A model generated the notes under the pieces. It had not been told where the DNA came from, did no database searches, and worked only from the letters and a program-made list of their open reading frames with translations. 36,148 nt of DNA from Geminisphaera colitermitum TAV2 (lineage in GTDB: Bacteria; Verrucomicrobiota; Verrucomicrobiia; Opitutales; Opitutaceae): the NCBI RefSeq assembly GCF_000171235.2, contig NZ_ABEA03000143.1, positions 10,267-46,414 of the forward strand, in the 5' to 3' direction. The number at the start of each line of letters is the position of its first letter. Position 1 is the first letter of the stretch. The translations under genes were made by a program, and so were the position numbers. Shown here one piece after another: positions 9,012-17,109 of this stretch.

Positions 9012-9890
9012 ATGATCCGTTCCCACTTCGCCGCCCGGCTGGCCACCACCCTGATTATCGGATTCATGATCTCCCTCATGTCATCGTCATGTAAAACAAA
9101 CTACATCTCCACGCTGCCCCCCGTGGCAACGCAACCGTCCGCCCCACGTGGCACGGGTGGTCTGGTCCCCGAACACCATGTGCCCCGTGTTGCCGTGGGC
9201 AGCATTACCATTGACGGACGTGCGGATGAACCGGCCTGGAACCTAGCTCCACCGATTCCTTTGTCCAACTACTGGCCTGACCGTCCCACGACGCAGCGCA
9301 CCCTTGTTCGTCTCCTGCACACCGGCACGCATCTGCTCGTCTCCTTCGTATGCGAGGACGACAACATTGTCGCCACGCATACCGCACGCGACGACCACAC
9401 CTTCCGCGACGATTGCGCCGAGATCCTCTTCGCCGCGCCCGTGGACGGGCCGCCCAACGAGGGACTCAACATCGAAATCAACCCTGCTGGTTATTGGAAC
9501 GATGTGCTTTTTCGTGTTCCGAACTGGCTCAATCACGACTGGAGTCCGTCGGATATCGAGGTCGCCACGAACATCACTCCTTCCGGCTGGAGCGTGGAGT
9601 GCAGCATTCCTTTTTCCGCGCTTGCGGATGTGGTGAACACCCGCGGTTACGACGCCATCTTCGACCCCGCGAAGCGCGACTTCGCGCGCGCCGAGGCCGC
9701 TCTACGCCAGACGCCACCCGTCCGTCTCCGCGCCAACTTCGCCCGCTGGCATCGTCCTGAAAACGCCATGACCATCTGGAGCGATCCACAACGTCCTCGT
9801 CCGCATCCCTTGGAACTCGATCGCTACGGCTGGCTTCTTTTCCAGCCTGAAAAAGTCATCCGGCAGGAATCTCCCTCGAAGATTTTCTAA
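9012..9890 (+). CDS. CBM9-like outer-surface lipoprotein
   Basis: A 292-residue protein. A hydrophobic N-terminus (TTLIIGFMISLMSSSC) ends in a Cys that fits a loose lipobox, so membrane attachment by lipidation is likely. From residue 58 a family-9-carbohydrate-binding-like domain fills the protein: ITIDGRADEPAWN, then YWPDRP, LVSFVCEDDNIVATH, DDCAEILFA, and WSVECSIPFSAL. The domain plan matches the N-terminal module of the large protein encoded 12 bp upstream, so the two are probably co-transcribed and may bind the same glycan. Binding is inferred from the family; no catalytic motif is visible. Confidence 0.8.
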   Translation: MIRSHFAARLATTLIIGFMISLMSSSCKTNYISTLPPVATQPSAPRGTGGLVPEHHVPRVAVGSITIDGRADEPAWNLAPPIPLSNYWPDRPTTQRTLVRLLHTGTHLLVSFVCEDDNIVATHTARDDHTFRDDCAEILFAAPVDGPPNEGLNIEINPAGYWNDVLFRVPNWLNHDWSPSDIEVATNITPSGWSVECSIPFSALADVVNTRGYDAIFDPAKRDFARAEAALRQTPPVRLRANFARWHRPENAMTIWSDPQRPRPHPLELDRYGWLLFQPEKVIRQESPSKIF

Positions 9891-9935
9891 CAGACGCAAC
9901 CAACCGGCAGAGAGTTCGCAGGTCCAGCCAGCCTT

Positions 9936-10352
9936 CTATGTGCGTTGCTCGAAAATCACTTCACGCGTCGCGCCAGTAGCGTCGAGCGTTTCGATGCGCA
10001 GGATGCGCAACTGCGCTCCCTGACTGGCAAGCAGAGTGCGCAAGGCATCGGGCAGATCGTGGTCCTCGGTTACGGTCTTGCCGTGCTGGGTATAAGTGAC
10101 GCGATACGCCGTCTCGCCTGCGCCGGGGTCGAGTTGGCGGACCGAGGGAAGGGCGTCGGGGTGGACGCGGAGGGGGGACTTTTTGCCGGGTTTGCGGCGT
10201 TGGTCAGAGGGGAGGAGGGGGCGCGTAAAGGGATAGGGGTCGCCGCCAAGGAGGGTGTTAATCTGCGTCTCCAAATCATACACGCGCACGAACTGCGCCT
10301 CGCGGGCGAGGAGCAGTTCGTTGATGCGAATCGTGTGTGGCTCGATTGACAC
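9936..10352 (-). CDS. Hypothetical protein with N-terminal coiled-coil segment
   Basis: About 138 residues if started at the GTG at 10352. The frame stays open to 10439, but that extension is the translation of a hairpin repeat (10378-10438), so the shorter start is preferred; no ribosome site decides it. Near the N-terminus the protein has INELLLAREAQFVRVYDLET, then a PYPFTRPLLP segment. This resembles the protein encoded at 10461-10868 (IDQLLEERLRAYERIAALET, then FPFPAPPLP). The two genes therefore appear to be related tandem copies. The C-terminal half (YRVTYTQHGKTVTEDHDLPD) is not shared. Function is not recognised. Confidence 0.6.
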   Translation of the reverse strand: MSIEPHTIRINELLLAREAQFVRVYDLETQINTLLGGDPYPFTRPLLPSDQRRKPGKKSPLRVHPDALPSVRQLDPGAGETAYRVTYTQHGKTVTEDHDLPDALRTLLASQGAQLRILRIETLDATGATREVIFEQRT

Positions 10353-10377
10353 GGGTGTTTGCAGAGTGCCGACGTAA

Positions 10378-10438
10378 TGCGGAGCATTTAGCCCGCACTG
10401 TGAGTTGTTCGCCCAGCGGTGCGGGCTAAAGCACCGCA
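10378..10438. repeat. Long imperfect inverted repeat (REP-like hairpin)
   Basis: The arms TTTAGCCCGCAC (10387-10398) and GTGCGGGCTAAA (10419-10430) are perfectly complementary. The pairing extends outward to TGCGG/CCGCA with one mismatch and one bulge. The loop is 20 bases. It lies between the two small coiled-coil protein genes and could stabilise or attenuate the mRNA. The form resembles REP-type dispersed elements, but only one copy is present here. Confidence 0.7.
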
Positions 10439-10460
10439 CTACGGCAGCGGCGGCGTGACG

Positions 10461-10868
10461 TCAGCTTTTGTCGTCGGCGTCGTTCGCGGTGTCGGTGTCG
10501 TCGGTGGCGTCGGTGGCGGCATCGGTGCCGGCGTCGGCATCGTCACCCGCAACGGAGGCGGCGCGACGTCCGGGGCCTTTACGCCCGGACCCGGCGGCAC
10601 CCGCTGCGCCTCGAAGCACGGTCTCGGCCCGGGGATCGAATCCGGCCACCGGGAGCGGGGGCGCGGGGAAAGGGAATCCGCCCGGTTCGCCAAGGACGTC
10701 CTCGACTTGGGTTTCGAGGGCGGCGATGCGCTCGTAGGCGCGCAGGCGCTCTTCGAGAAGCTGGTCGATCTGCACGCGGGCCTCAAGGGCTTGCCGGATG
10801 ATGTCAGCCTCGGCTCCGAGGACGATGTCGCGGAAGCTGAGGGTGGAGGTTTTGGTTGCTTTTGCCAT
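10461..10868 (-). CDS. Small coiled-coil protein with acidic low-complexity tail
   Basis: A 135-residue protein starting at the ATG at 10868, five bases after the LRV gene's stop, so the two are very likely one transcript. Residues 15-60 form a charged helical segment (QALEARVQIDQLLEERLRAY, then IAALETQVEDVLGE) followed by FPFPAPPLP. The tail is repetitive and rich in Asp, Ala and Thr (DADAGTDAATDATDDTDTAN), likely disordered. The N-terminal half resembles the protein encoded at 9936-10352. Function is not recognised; helix-mediated pairing with its neighbours is only a possibility. Confidence 0.65.
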   Translation of the reverse strand: MAKATKTSTLSFRDIVLGAEADIIRQALEARVQIDQLLEERLRAYERIAALETQVEDVLGEPGGFPFPAPPLPVAGFDPRAETVLRGAAGAAGSGRKGPGRRAASVAGDDADAGTDAATDATDDTDTANDADDKS

Positions 10869-10873
10869 GTCGG

Positions 10874-12559
10874 TTACTGCCAGAAGAATTTTTTGAGTTT
10901 GCGGAAAATATCAGGTGCTGCGGGAGGTGCAGGAGGCATCGCGCGCGCGGCGGCACGGGTCGTGGCACGCGGCGAAGGGGAGAGCGTCGGGCTGGTGACG
11001 ACGGCGTCAATGTTAACGTTTGTCTTTTTGCCGGAGCGGGCGGAGGAGGAGGAGGGGGGAGAGGGACGAGTGGCGCGTATGGCGGCGGCTTCGCGGGCGG
11101 CCCCGGCCACGGCGGGATCGGAGTCGGCTTGCCAGTCAGACAACAATTCGTCGGGCGCGTTGGGGTGGCGGATGGCGGCGATGCGAACGGCACGGGCGGG
11201 GTCGCGGACAATGTCGTAAAGGTCGGCGCGCCGCCAGTCGGGACAAGCGACAACGGCGAGGACGCGCACGGTGGGCAGCGGATCGGCGATGAGTCGGCGG
11301 GCGGTGTCGAGAGACAGTGAACAGGGAGCAGTGAACAGGGAACAGTGGGCAGTGGGCGACTGTTCACTGTTCATTGTTAACTGCTCACTGTTCACTGTTA
11401 ACTGTTCACTGTGCAGGAGCGCGCAGTGGGTGCGGAATTCGGGGCTGTGGGCGATCAGGAATTGGGCAAGCGTGGCATCAAGTCCGTCGCGGTAGGCGAG
11501 AGCTGTAAGGACAGAGGGGAGACGGGTGGCGGCGAGTTCCTCGATGAGGGGGGGGGGGACGGCGGGGTTGCGGGCGAGGGCGGCGCAGGTGGTTTCGTCG
11601 GCGCGGCCAACGAAGTAACGGGCAATGGTTTCGTCGAGCGCGGGGTTGGCGGCGAGAGCGGCGTGGATGGCAGGGTCGGTGTCCTGAGCGAGAATGCTTT
11701 GGAGGGGGCGGCAGAGTTCGGGACAGCCGGCGACCCAGACGCGTTCGTCGGGCTGGCCCCGGGTGGCGAGGAAGAAGAGGTCGGTGTCGTCGAGTTGGGT
11801 GGAGGCGCTGGCACCGTCGGCTTCATCGGCGCTGATGGCGCGGACGGCGGCGCGGCGCACGGTGGCATGGGGGGAGCGAAGGAGGAGGCGGCGGACTTCG
11901 GCGGTGAGTTCGCGGCGTTGAAAGAGGGCGAGTTGCACGTCTTCTTCGTCGCAGGCGGCCCAGCCGAGGAGGATCTCGGGCTCGACTTTGAGCGAGGCGA
12001 CGGCGTGAACGCGAACGGCGGCGCTGTCGTCGGCACCGAGGACGAGGGCGAGTTGGGATTGGGGGGCGGCAGTGGTGGCGAGGTGGAGGCGGACGCCGGG
12101 GTCGGCATCGGTGGCGAGGATGGCCTGATGAGGGAGACGCAGGGAGGGGTTGGCGGCGAGCGAACGGCGAACGTCGGGCGATGGGTCGGTGGCAAGGGTG
12201 AACAGGTCGCGCGGGGGGAGTTGCGGGTGGGCGGCGGCCTGGGCGCGCACGGCGGGGTCGGCGTGAGCGGCAAACTGGGTGAGGAGGTGCGGCGGGGTGC
12301 GGGGATTGGTGGCGAGGTGGGCAAGGAGGCCGGGGTCGGGGTGGGTGGTGCTGAGGGCGTCGTCCGCGAGTTCTTCGAGGAGATGACTGGGAGAGAGCGA
12401 ATAGGCGGCGACAAAGGGGCGGGCTTCGGGCGCGTCGGCGGGAGGGAGGGCGGCGAGTTCCTGGAGGAGACGCGAGGGGAGCGGGGATTTGCGCAGGGCG
12501 TGGGCGGTGCGGCGCACGCCGTCGCGCCGGATGCGTTCGAGAAGGTCGGTGATGGTCAT
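10874..12559 (-). CDS. LRV/HEAT-like repeat protein carrying an in-frame heptamer cassette
   Basis: A 561-residue protein built of about 20-25-residue helical repeats of the type DPDPxVRxxxAxNPxLPxxLL (for example ADPAVRAQAAAHPQLPPRDL and SPDVRRSLAANPSLRLP). This is the pattern of leucine-rich-repeat-variant (LRV) proteins. Such solenoids usually bind other proteins. Residues 383-415 interrupt the pattern with LTVNSEQLTMNSEQ and HCSLFTAPCSLS, the in-frame translation of an iterated 7-nt cassette at 11314-11412. A run of eleven G on the plus strand (11548-11558) encodes a Pro run near residue 335. The ATG at 12559 lies four bases from another heptamer cassette (12564-12710) and has no ribosome site. 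The gene leads a set with two small coiled-coil genes, downstream of FtsK. The role is unknown. Confidence 0.75.
   Translation of the reverse strand: MTITDLLERIRRDGVRRTAHALRKSPLPSRLLQELAALPPADAPEARPFVAAYSLSPSHLLEELADDALSTTHPDPGLLAHLATNPRTPPHLLTQFAAHADPAVRAQAAAHPQLPPRDLFTLATDPSPDVRRSLAANPSLRLPHQAILATDADPGVRLHLATTAAPQSQLALVLGADDSAAVRVHAVASLKVEPEILLGWAACDEEDVQLALFQRRELTAEVRRLLLRSPHATVRRAAVRAISADEADGASASTQLDDTDLFFLATRGQPDERVWVAGCPELCRPLQSILAQDTDPAIHAALAANPALDETIARYFVGRADETTCAALARNPAVPPPLIEELAATRLPSVLTALAYRDGLDATLAQFLIAHSPEFRTHCALLHSEQLTVNSEQLTMNSEQSPTAHCSLFTAPCSLSLDTARRLIADPLPTVRVLAVVACPDWRRADLYDIVRDPARAVRIAAIRHPNAPDELLSDWQADSDPAVAGAAREAAAIRATRPSPPSSSSARSGKKTNVNIDAVVTSPTLSPSPRATTRAAARAMPPAPPAAPDIFRKLKKFFWQ
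11314..11412. repeat. Heptamer cassette A (unit CTGTTCA), inside the LRV gene
   Basis: The left half reads as ACAGTGA/ACAGGGA/GCAGTGG units and the right half as CTGTTCA/CTGTTAA/CTGCTCA units. The right-half unit is the reverse complement of the left one in shifted phase. The two halves thus face each other as an imperfect palindrome of 7-nt iterations. It is translated in frame within the LRV protein. The same unit recurs at 21305-21413 and 21761-21911. Confidence 0.85.
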
Positions 12560-12563
12560 GGGA

Positions 12564-12710
12564 AATTAAGAATTAAAAATTAAGAATTAAAAATTGGACG
12601 GAAACAGGATGGAGCAGCGGTAAGTGAAGGTTCCATGTGAATGGATAAATGCAGACGAAGAGGGGCACAGGTTTGGTCATTCTTAATTCTTAATTTTTAA
12701 TTCTTAATTA
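12564..12710. repeat. Heptamer cassette C (units AATTAAG/AATTAAA), between FtsK and the LRV gene
   Basis: The left arm 12564-12595 is four to five AATTAAR units. The right arm 12679-12710 is its reverse complement with about one mismatch. An 83-bp spacer separates them. The cassette spans from just after the FtsK stop codon to four bases before the LRV start codon, so it makes up practically the whole intergenic region and would give the transcript a long hairpin. It is strongly AT-rich in GC-rich surroundings. Confidence 0.88.
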
Positions 12711-12712
12711 AC

Positions 12713-14530
12713 TCAGAGGTCGCCGGGTTGGACGAAGATTTCGCGGGGGTTGTTGCCGACTTGGGGGCCGATGTAGCGGCGTTTTTCCATCTCGTCCATG
12801 AGGGACGCGGCGCGGTTGTATCCGATTTTCAACTTCCGTTGCAGATAGCTGGTGCTGGCGCGTCCGTGCGCGGCAATGACTTCGAGGGCTTCTTTTATCA
12901 TGGGATCGGCTCCGGCGGGGATGTTGCCGCCGCCCTCCCCCCCCCCGCCTTCGGCCCCGGCTTCGGCGCCGCCGGGCGCGTCCTCGGGGCGAAGCTCGAC
13001 ACGGTAGCGCGGTTGCACCTGGGCTTTGAGATAGCCGACGACTTTTTCGATCTCAGCGTCGTCCACGTAAGGGGCTTGCAAGCGCTGGAGGCGGCCAAGG
13101 CCGGGTGGACTGAAGAGCATGTCGCCGCGACCTTGGAGCGATTCGGCTCCCTTCGCGTCGAGGATGGTGCGGGAGTCCACTTGCGAAGAGACTTGGAAGG
13201 CCATGCGCGTGGGGTAGTTGGCTTTGATGATGCCGGTGATGACGTTGACGGAAGGGCGCTGGGTGGCGAGGACGGTGTGGATGCCGACGGCGCGCGACAT
13301 CTGGGCGAGGCGGGCGATGGGGGTCTCGACTTCGTTGGAGGCGGTCATCATGAGGTCGGCGAGTTCGTCGATGATGAGGACGATGTAGGGGAGTTTCGGA
13401 AAACCTTCGGCGGCGGCCTTGGCGTTGTAACCGGCAAGGTTGCGAACGTTTTTTTCGGCGAGGGTTTCGTAGCGTTGTTCCATTTCGCGCACGAGCCACT
13501 TGAGGGCTTGCACGGCTTGCTTGGGTTCGGTGACGACGGGATGGATGAGGTGAGGGAGGTTTTTGTAGATGGCGAATTCCACAATCTTGGGATCGATGAG
13601 AACCATCTCCAATTCGTCAGGACGAAACCGATACACGAGCGAGAGGATGAGGTTGCTGATGCACACGGATTTGCCGCTGCCGGTGGCTCCGGCAATGAGG
13701 GCGTGGGGGGCGCGGGCGAGGTCGCAGAGGATGTGGCGTCCGGCGATGTCAACGCCGAGGATGAGGGGGATGTCCATCTTGTTGTCCTGCCAGGCGGTGG
13801 TCTGGAGGGAGCCGCGCAGGGTGAGGGGGACGGAGGTGCGGTTGGGGATTTCGATGCCCACAAAACTTTCGCCGGGGATGGGGGCCTGGATGCGCACGGC
13901 GCTGGCCGACATGGCGAGGGCGAGGTTTTTTTCGAGCGAGGCAATGGTCTCGACGCGCACGCCAAAACCGGGGCGGACGCGGAACTGGGTGACGCGGGGG
14001 CCGACGATGGCGTCATACACGAAGGCGTCGATGGCGAAGCTGTCGAGGGCGTCCTGGAGGAGGCGTTTGCCGGTCTCGATATCGGCGGTGTCGGCGAACT
14101 GGTTCTCGTTGGAGTCGGGGGCGCGCAGGAGGTCGAGCGTGGGGAAGCGGTAGCGTGCCATCTCTTCCGAGGTGAAGGGGTCGGGGGGGATAAAGATGGA
14201 GCGCGCGGGTGCGGGGGTCGATGTCGAGAGGGGGGGGGGGGGGGGGGCGTCGGGATGGGTAACGGAGAGCATTTCGCCGGCGCGTTCGGTCGCGCCTTGG
14301 CGGAGGACTTCGAGGTGGTCGAAGGCGTCTTCGAGTCGGTCGCGGTGGCGGGCCTGAATCGTAAGACGTTCCTCGTGGCGCACATCAATCTCTTCGCGCC
14401 AGGCGGCGAGGAGTTGCTCGTCTTCGGCAAGCAGGGCCTGCGCGGTGGATTCCTGCGAGACGGCGGCAGAGACCGCGGCGGCTGCGGCGGACGAGGAGAG
14501 GAGAGTGCTGGCGGTGCGGGCTGCAGGCAT
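12713..14530 (-). CDS. ftsK: FtsK/SpoIIIE-type DNA translocase, without N-terminal membrane domain
   Basis: About 605 residues from the ATG at 14530; a GTG at 14587 in the same frame would add 19. FtsK-type motor proteins pump double-stranded DNA, typically during chromosome segregation at division. Motifs visible are Walker A GATGSGKS, Walker B YIVLIIDELADLMM, the sensor-like TVLATQRPS, and a C-terminal winged-helix gamma domain (ASTSYLQRKLKIGYNRAASL) that reads KOPS-like sites. The N-terminal 110 residues are Ala-rich and charged with no membrane segments, unlike canonical FtsK with four. Either the anchor is encoded elsewhere or this is a soluble paralogue. The N-terminal linker contains a Pro run encoded by an 18-nt homopolymer (14230-14247); a single-base slip there would shift the frame ahead of the whole motor. 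A second run of ten lies at 12937-12946, near the C-terminus. Confidence 0.93.
   Translation of the reverse strand: MPAARTASTLLSSSAAAAAVSAAVSQESTAQALLAEDEQLLAAWREEIDVRHEERLTIQARHRDRLEDAFDHLEVLRQGATERAGEMLSVTHPDAPPPPPLSTSTPAPARSIFIPPDPFTSEEMARYRFPTLDLLRAPDSNENQFADTADIETGKRLLQDALDSFAIDAFVYDAIVGPRVTQFRVRPGFGVRVETIASLEKNLALAMSASAVRIQAPIPGESFVGIEIPNRTSVPLTLRGSLQTTAWQDNKMDIPLILGVDIAGRHILCDLARAPHALIAGATGSGKSVCISNLILSLVYRFRPDELEMVLIDPKIVEFAIYKNLPHLIHPVVTEPKQAVQALKWLVREMEQRYETLAEKNVRNLAGYNAKAAAEGFPKLPYIVLIIDELADLMMTASNEVETPIARLAQMSRAVGIHTVLATQRPSVNVITGIIKANYPTRMAFQVSSQVDSRTILDAKGAESLQGRGDMLFSPPGLGRLQRLQAPYVDDAEIEKVVGYLKAQVQPRYRVELRPEDAPGGAEAGAEGGGGEGGGNIPAGADPMIKEALEVIAAHGRASTSYLQRKLKIGYNRAASLMDEMEKRRYIGPQVGNNPREIFVQPGDL
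14230..14247. repeat. Homopolymer of 18 G (poly-C on the coding strand) inside ftsK
   Basis: Eighteen consecutive G on the plus strand encode a Pro stretch in the FtsK N-terminal linker. At this length the frame is open. A change of one or two bases would end the protein before the ATPase domain. Confidence 0.9.
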
Positions 14531-14690
14531 GGATTGGTAAAAAAAGGTTGGATGTTGGAGCAGGCGTGGCGCGGTCTGCAAGCGCACGAAGGCGGGAGAG
14601 TGCAGATGTTTAGCTTTTATCGACAGAGGCGGTGCATTTGGTTCTGGTGGCAGGGCCTGTTTTCAGGCCATTTCGCAAAACCATTCTCGC

Positions 14691-16091
14691 GTGAACGCAT
14701 CCCGGACTCTGGCTTTAGCCCGTAAAAAAACCTTGGCGGACAACTTCCGCCTGTGCACCGCCGATGGCATTTACGCCGTGCCGCTCGTCATGATGACGCT
14801 GCCGGTCAATGTCGTGCTCGCGGCGTTGTTCACCAAGGCGATCCCGCTCTCCACGGCGGCCATTGGTTTTATCACGTCGCTGCCGTTCATGTGCAATTTT
14901 CTGCAAATCATTGTGTCGCCCTTGCTCACGCGCTGGTTCTCGGGCAAGGCCATCGCCATCGGCACGAGCGCGGCGGGCATGGTGAGCTGGGGAGTGTTCG
15001 CGGTCATGCTGTCGTTTTTGCCCGCCGACAATCCGCAGGTCGCGGCGCAGTGGATCGCAGGGTGGTTTTTCGTGACGAGCTTTTGCGCCTCGCTCACCGG
15101 CGTGGGCTGGAACTCGTGGGTGCAGGAGTGGGTGCCGGTGCGGTTAAGGGGCAAGTATTTCGGGCGACGCAACCGGCTGCTCCAAATCGCCAACATGCTG
15201 TTTCTCCTCGCAGCAGGCTGGGTGCTGGCAAAATGGAACTACGCGATTCCGGCATTCCAGGCGGTGATTGTGGCGGCGATTGTGGCGCGCGTGCTGTCAT
15301 TGCGCGCCCAATACAAGATGCAGACGCAGCCCCGCCAGCGCGACACGCAGCAGGCGGGATCGTTGCGCGACCAGATGTGGGTGCTGGGACAATCGAGGTC
15401 GTTCGTGCTGTTTATTTTCTTCGGTTCCGTGTGGTCGTTCGCGGCCAATATTTTCGGGCCGTTTTACCACAAGTTCATGCTCGACCAGATGAACCAGTCA
15501 GCCTTCGACATCGGCATCATTTCGACCTGCGGCGCGATGGGCGCGGCGCTTTCGATGCCGGCCTGGGGGCAACTCATCGACCGTTTCGGCAACAAGTCGG
15601 TGATGGCGGTGTCGCTCATCCTCTGGCAGCTTCAGAACTACCTTTGGTGCATCATCGGTCCCGGCATGGATGCGTGGCTCTATGGCATGTGGATCTGGGG
15701 TGGAATGACCAACGCGGGGTTCACGCTGGGGATGTTCACGTTGCTGTTGAAACTCATCCCGCCCGGAGCGAAGGGCCTCGCCATCGGCGCCAACCTGGCG
15801 CTGACCTCGCTGGTGGCCGCCATCGCCCCGATCCTCGGCGGCGCCGTGCTGGAATGGGCGTTGCTGCGCTGGCCGGGTCAGGCGTTGCAGGTTTACCACG
15901 CGTGTTTTTTTGTGCAACCCACGCTCGCGCTGCTGGGAGCCTTGCTGCTGCTGCGCATTCAGGAACCCGCCGCGGCGTCATTCTCAAGCGTGGTGGGCGC
16001 AATGCGCAACGTGCGCACGCTGAGCGGCGTCTTCGGACTTTCCTACCTCGCCAGCTATATTTTTTACAAAGACAAGGACCGGCCGAACTGA
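14691..16091 (+). CDS. Major facilitator superfamily transporter
   Basis: A 466-residue integral membrane protein with about twelve hydrophobic segments in the 6+6 layout of the major facilitator superfamily. A GTG at 14691 is the only reasonable start before the first membrane helix (VPLVMMTLPVNVVLAALFT). The loop after the first helices contains WVPVRLRGKYFGRRNRLLQI, which matches the conserved basic inter-helix motif (RGKYFGRRN) found in uncharacterised MFS permeases of sugar loci. The second half has IDRFGNKSVMAV, a variant of the DRxGRR loop. It probably moves a small solute by proton or sodium coupling; the substrate cannot be read. It is convergent with the AraC gene, with 27 bp between them. 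Confidence 0.88.
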   Translation: MNASRTLALARKKTLADNFRLCTADGIYAVPLVMMTLPVNVVLAALFTKAIPLSTAAIGFITSLPFMCNFLQIIVSPLLTRWFSGKAIAIGTSAAGMVSWGVFAVMLSFLPADNPQVAAQWIAGWFFVTSFCASLTGVGWNSWVQEWVPVRLRGKYFGRRNRLLQIANMLFLLAAGWVLAKWNYAIPAFQAVIVAAIVARVLSLRAQYKMQTQPRQRDTQQAGSLRDQMWVLGQSRSFVLFIFFGSVWSFAANIFGPFYHKFMLDQMNQSAFDIGIISTCGAMGAALSMPAWGQLIDRFGNKSVMAVSLILWQLQNYLWCIIGPGMDAWLYGMWIWGGMTNAGFTLGMFTLLLKLIPPGAKGLAIGANLALTSLVAAIAPILGGAVLEWALLRWPGQALQVYHACFFVQPTLALLGALLLLRIQEPAAASFSSVVGAMRNVRTLSGVFGLSYLASYIFYKDKDRPN

Positions 16092-16102
16092 CTCCCCCCT
16101 CT

Positions 16103-16115
16103 CCCCCCCCCCCCC
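16103..16115. repeat. Homopolymer of 13 C between convergent MFS and AraC genes
   Basis: It lies in the 27-bp gap between the MFS stop (16091) and the AraC stop (16119). It is noncoding, so length changes would be tolerated. Confidence 0.9.
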
Positions 16116-16118
16116 GGA

Positions 16119-16994
16119 TCATTGCGCTGTTGCCGGCTTCGGTACGTCATGCCGATTTCGATACAAGCGCGGCGATTTTCCGCTCAGTCGCTTGAAAAAA
16201 CGGGAGAAACGGAATGCGTCATCAAACCCAAGTTCGCCCGCGATCTCCGCCACGTTGAGCGATGTCTCCAGCAACAAACGCCGGGCGGTCTCGAAACGAT
16301 ACTGGTCAATGAACGCCTTCGCCGGGAGCCCCAGGCTGCTCCTGAAAACACGATTCAAATAAGGCGCCGAGCACCGCAAAGCCGCCGCCAGTTCGCCCAC
16401 CTTCACCTGCCCGCCCGCCGCCATGCGCTGCTCCACATGACGACGCGCGCGCCGGATCAAATCGCTCTCCGTCCCCGTGGGAAACGTCCGCCCGAAATGC
16501 ATCTCCAACGCCGCCGCGATCAGGTGCTCAATCAGTATCCGCACATTGTCGTCCGCCGATTCGCGCCACAAGCCCGCCGCCCCCAGCAACGCCGTGTGCA
16601 GCTGCCTGCCCACCCCTCCCCCCCCCTCCCCCTCGCCGCTCTCGTTCTTCCCCATACAGCCCGCCGGATACCGTCCGGTCATCTCCGCCACCGAAAACTT
16701 GAACGACCAGCCCCGCTTGCCGCGCGGATGGTGAAAATGATGGGTGGTCTGCGGCGGAATAAAAATGATGTCTCCTTTTTTCGGATACAACCGCGTCCTC
16801 TCGATGCGCAGCGAAAACCCGCCCGCCTCGACGACCTCCATCTGCCAGTAGGGATGCACATGCTCGATGTGTTTCCAGCCCGTCCGCACATGGCCCTCTA
16901 TCCGCACCAGTTCCACGGTCAGGGGCTGAAAAACCCTCCGCCGGTTCATTTCGTCGAGGTGCTGGTTCCAGGAATCGTTGGCGCGGTAGGTCAT
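16119..16994 (-). CDS. AraC-family transcriptional regulator with cupin-like sensor domain
   Basis: A 291-residue protein. The N-terminal part holds a cupin-like sensor (HVHPYWQMEVVEAGG, then GDIIFIPPQTTHHF), the usual site for sugar or metabolite sensing in AraC proteins. Residues 190-285 form the two-helix-turn-helix AraC DNA-binding domain (KVGELAAALRCSAPYLNRVF and LNVAEIAGELGFDDAFRFSR, then FKRLSGKSP). The linker contains GEGEGGGGVGR, encoded by runs of C on the plus strand (nine at 16618-16626). It is divergent from the CE15 esterase gene with a 115-bp gap, so it may regulate that gene. The ATG at 16994 has no clear ribosome site. The ligand is unknown. Confidence 0.9.
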   Translation of the reverse strand: MTYRANDSWNQHLDEMNRRRVFQPLTVELVRIEGHVRTGWKHIEHVHPYWQMEVVEAGGFSLRIERTRLYPKKGDIIFIPPQTTHHFHHPRGKRGWSFKFSVAEMTGRYPAGCMGKNESGEGEGGGGVGRQLHTALLGAAGLWRESADDNVRILIEHLIAAALEMHFGRTFPTGTESDLIRRARRHVEQRMAAGGQVKVGELAAALRCSAPYLNRVFRSSLGLPAKAFIDQYRFETARRLLLETSLNVAEIAGELGFDDAFRFSRFFKRLSGKSPRLYRNRHDVPKPATAQ

Positions 16995-17037
16995 GGTTTT
17001 TTTTCTGGTTTCGGTTTTGCCATGTATTTCACCTCTC

Positions 17038-17096
17038 CCGCCATTCTACAAGCACGCGAAAACGCTATGCTTTTCTTTCGTTTCATCCGCCATTCT
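17038..17096. promoter_or_regulatory. Paired direct repeats CCGCCATTCT upstream of the CE15 gene
   Basis: The exact decamer CCGCCATTCT occurs at 17038-17047 and again at 17087-17096, 49 bp apart, within the AraC/CE15 divergent region. AraC-type regulators commonly bind direct-repeat half-sites. Only position and repetition support this. Confidence 0.25.
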
Positions 17097-17109
17097 TTCG
17101 TAACTGAAA

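Noticed and set aside
12728-14725. 665-residue open frame on the plus strand
   Set aside because: It is antisense to ftsK, whose Walker motifs and gamma domain are unambiguous.
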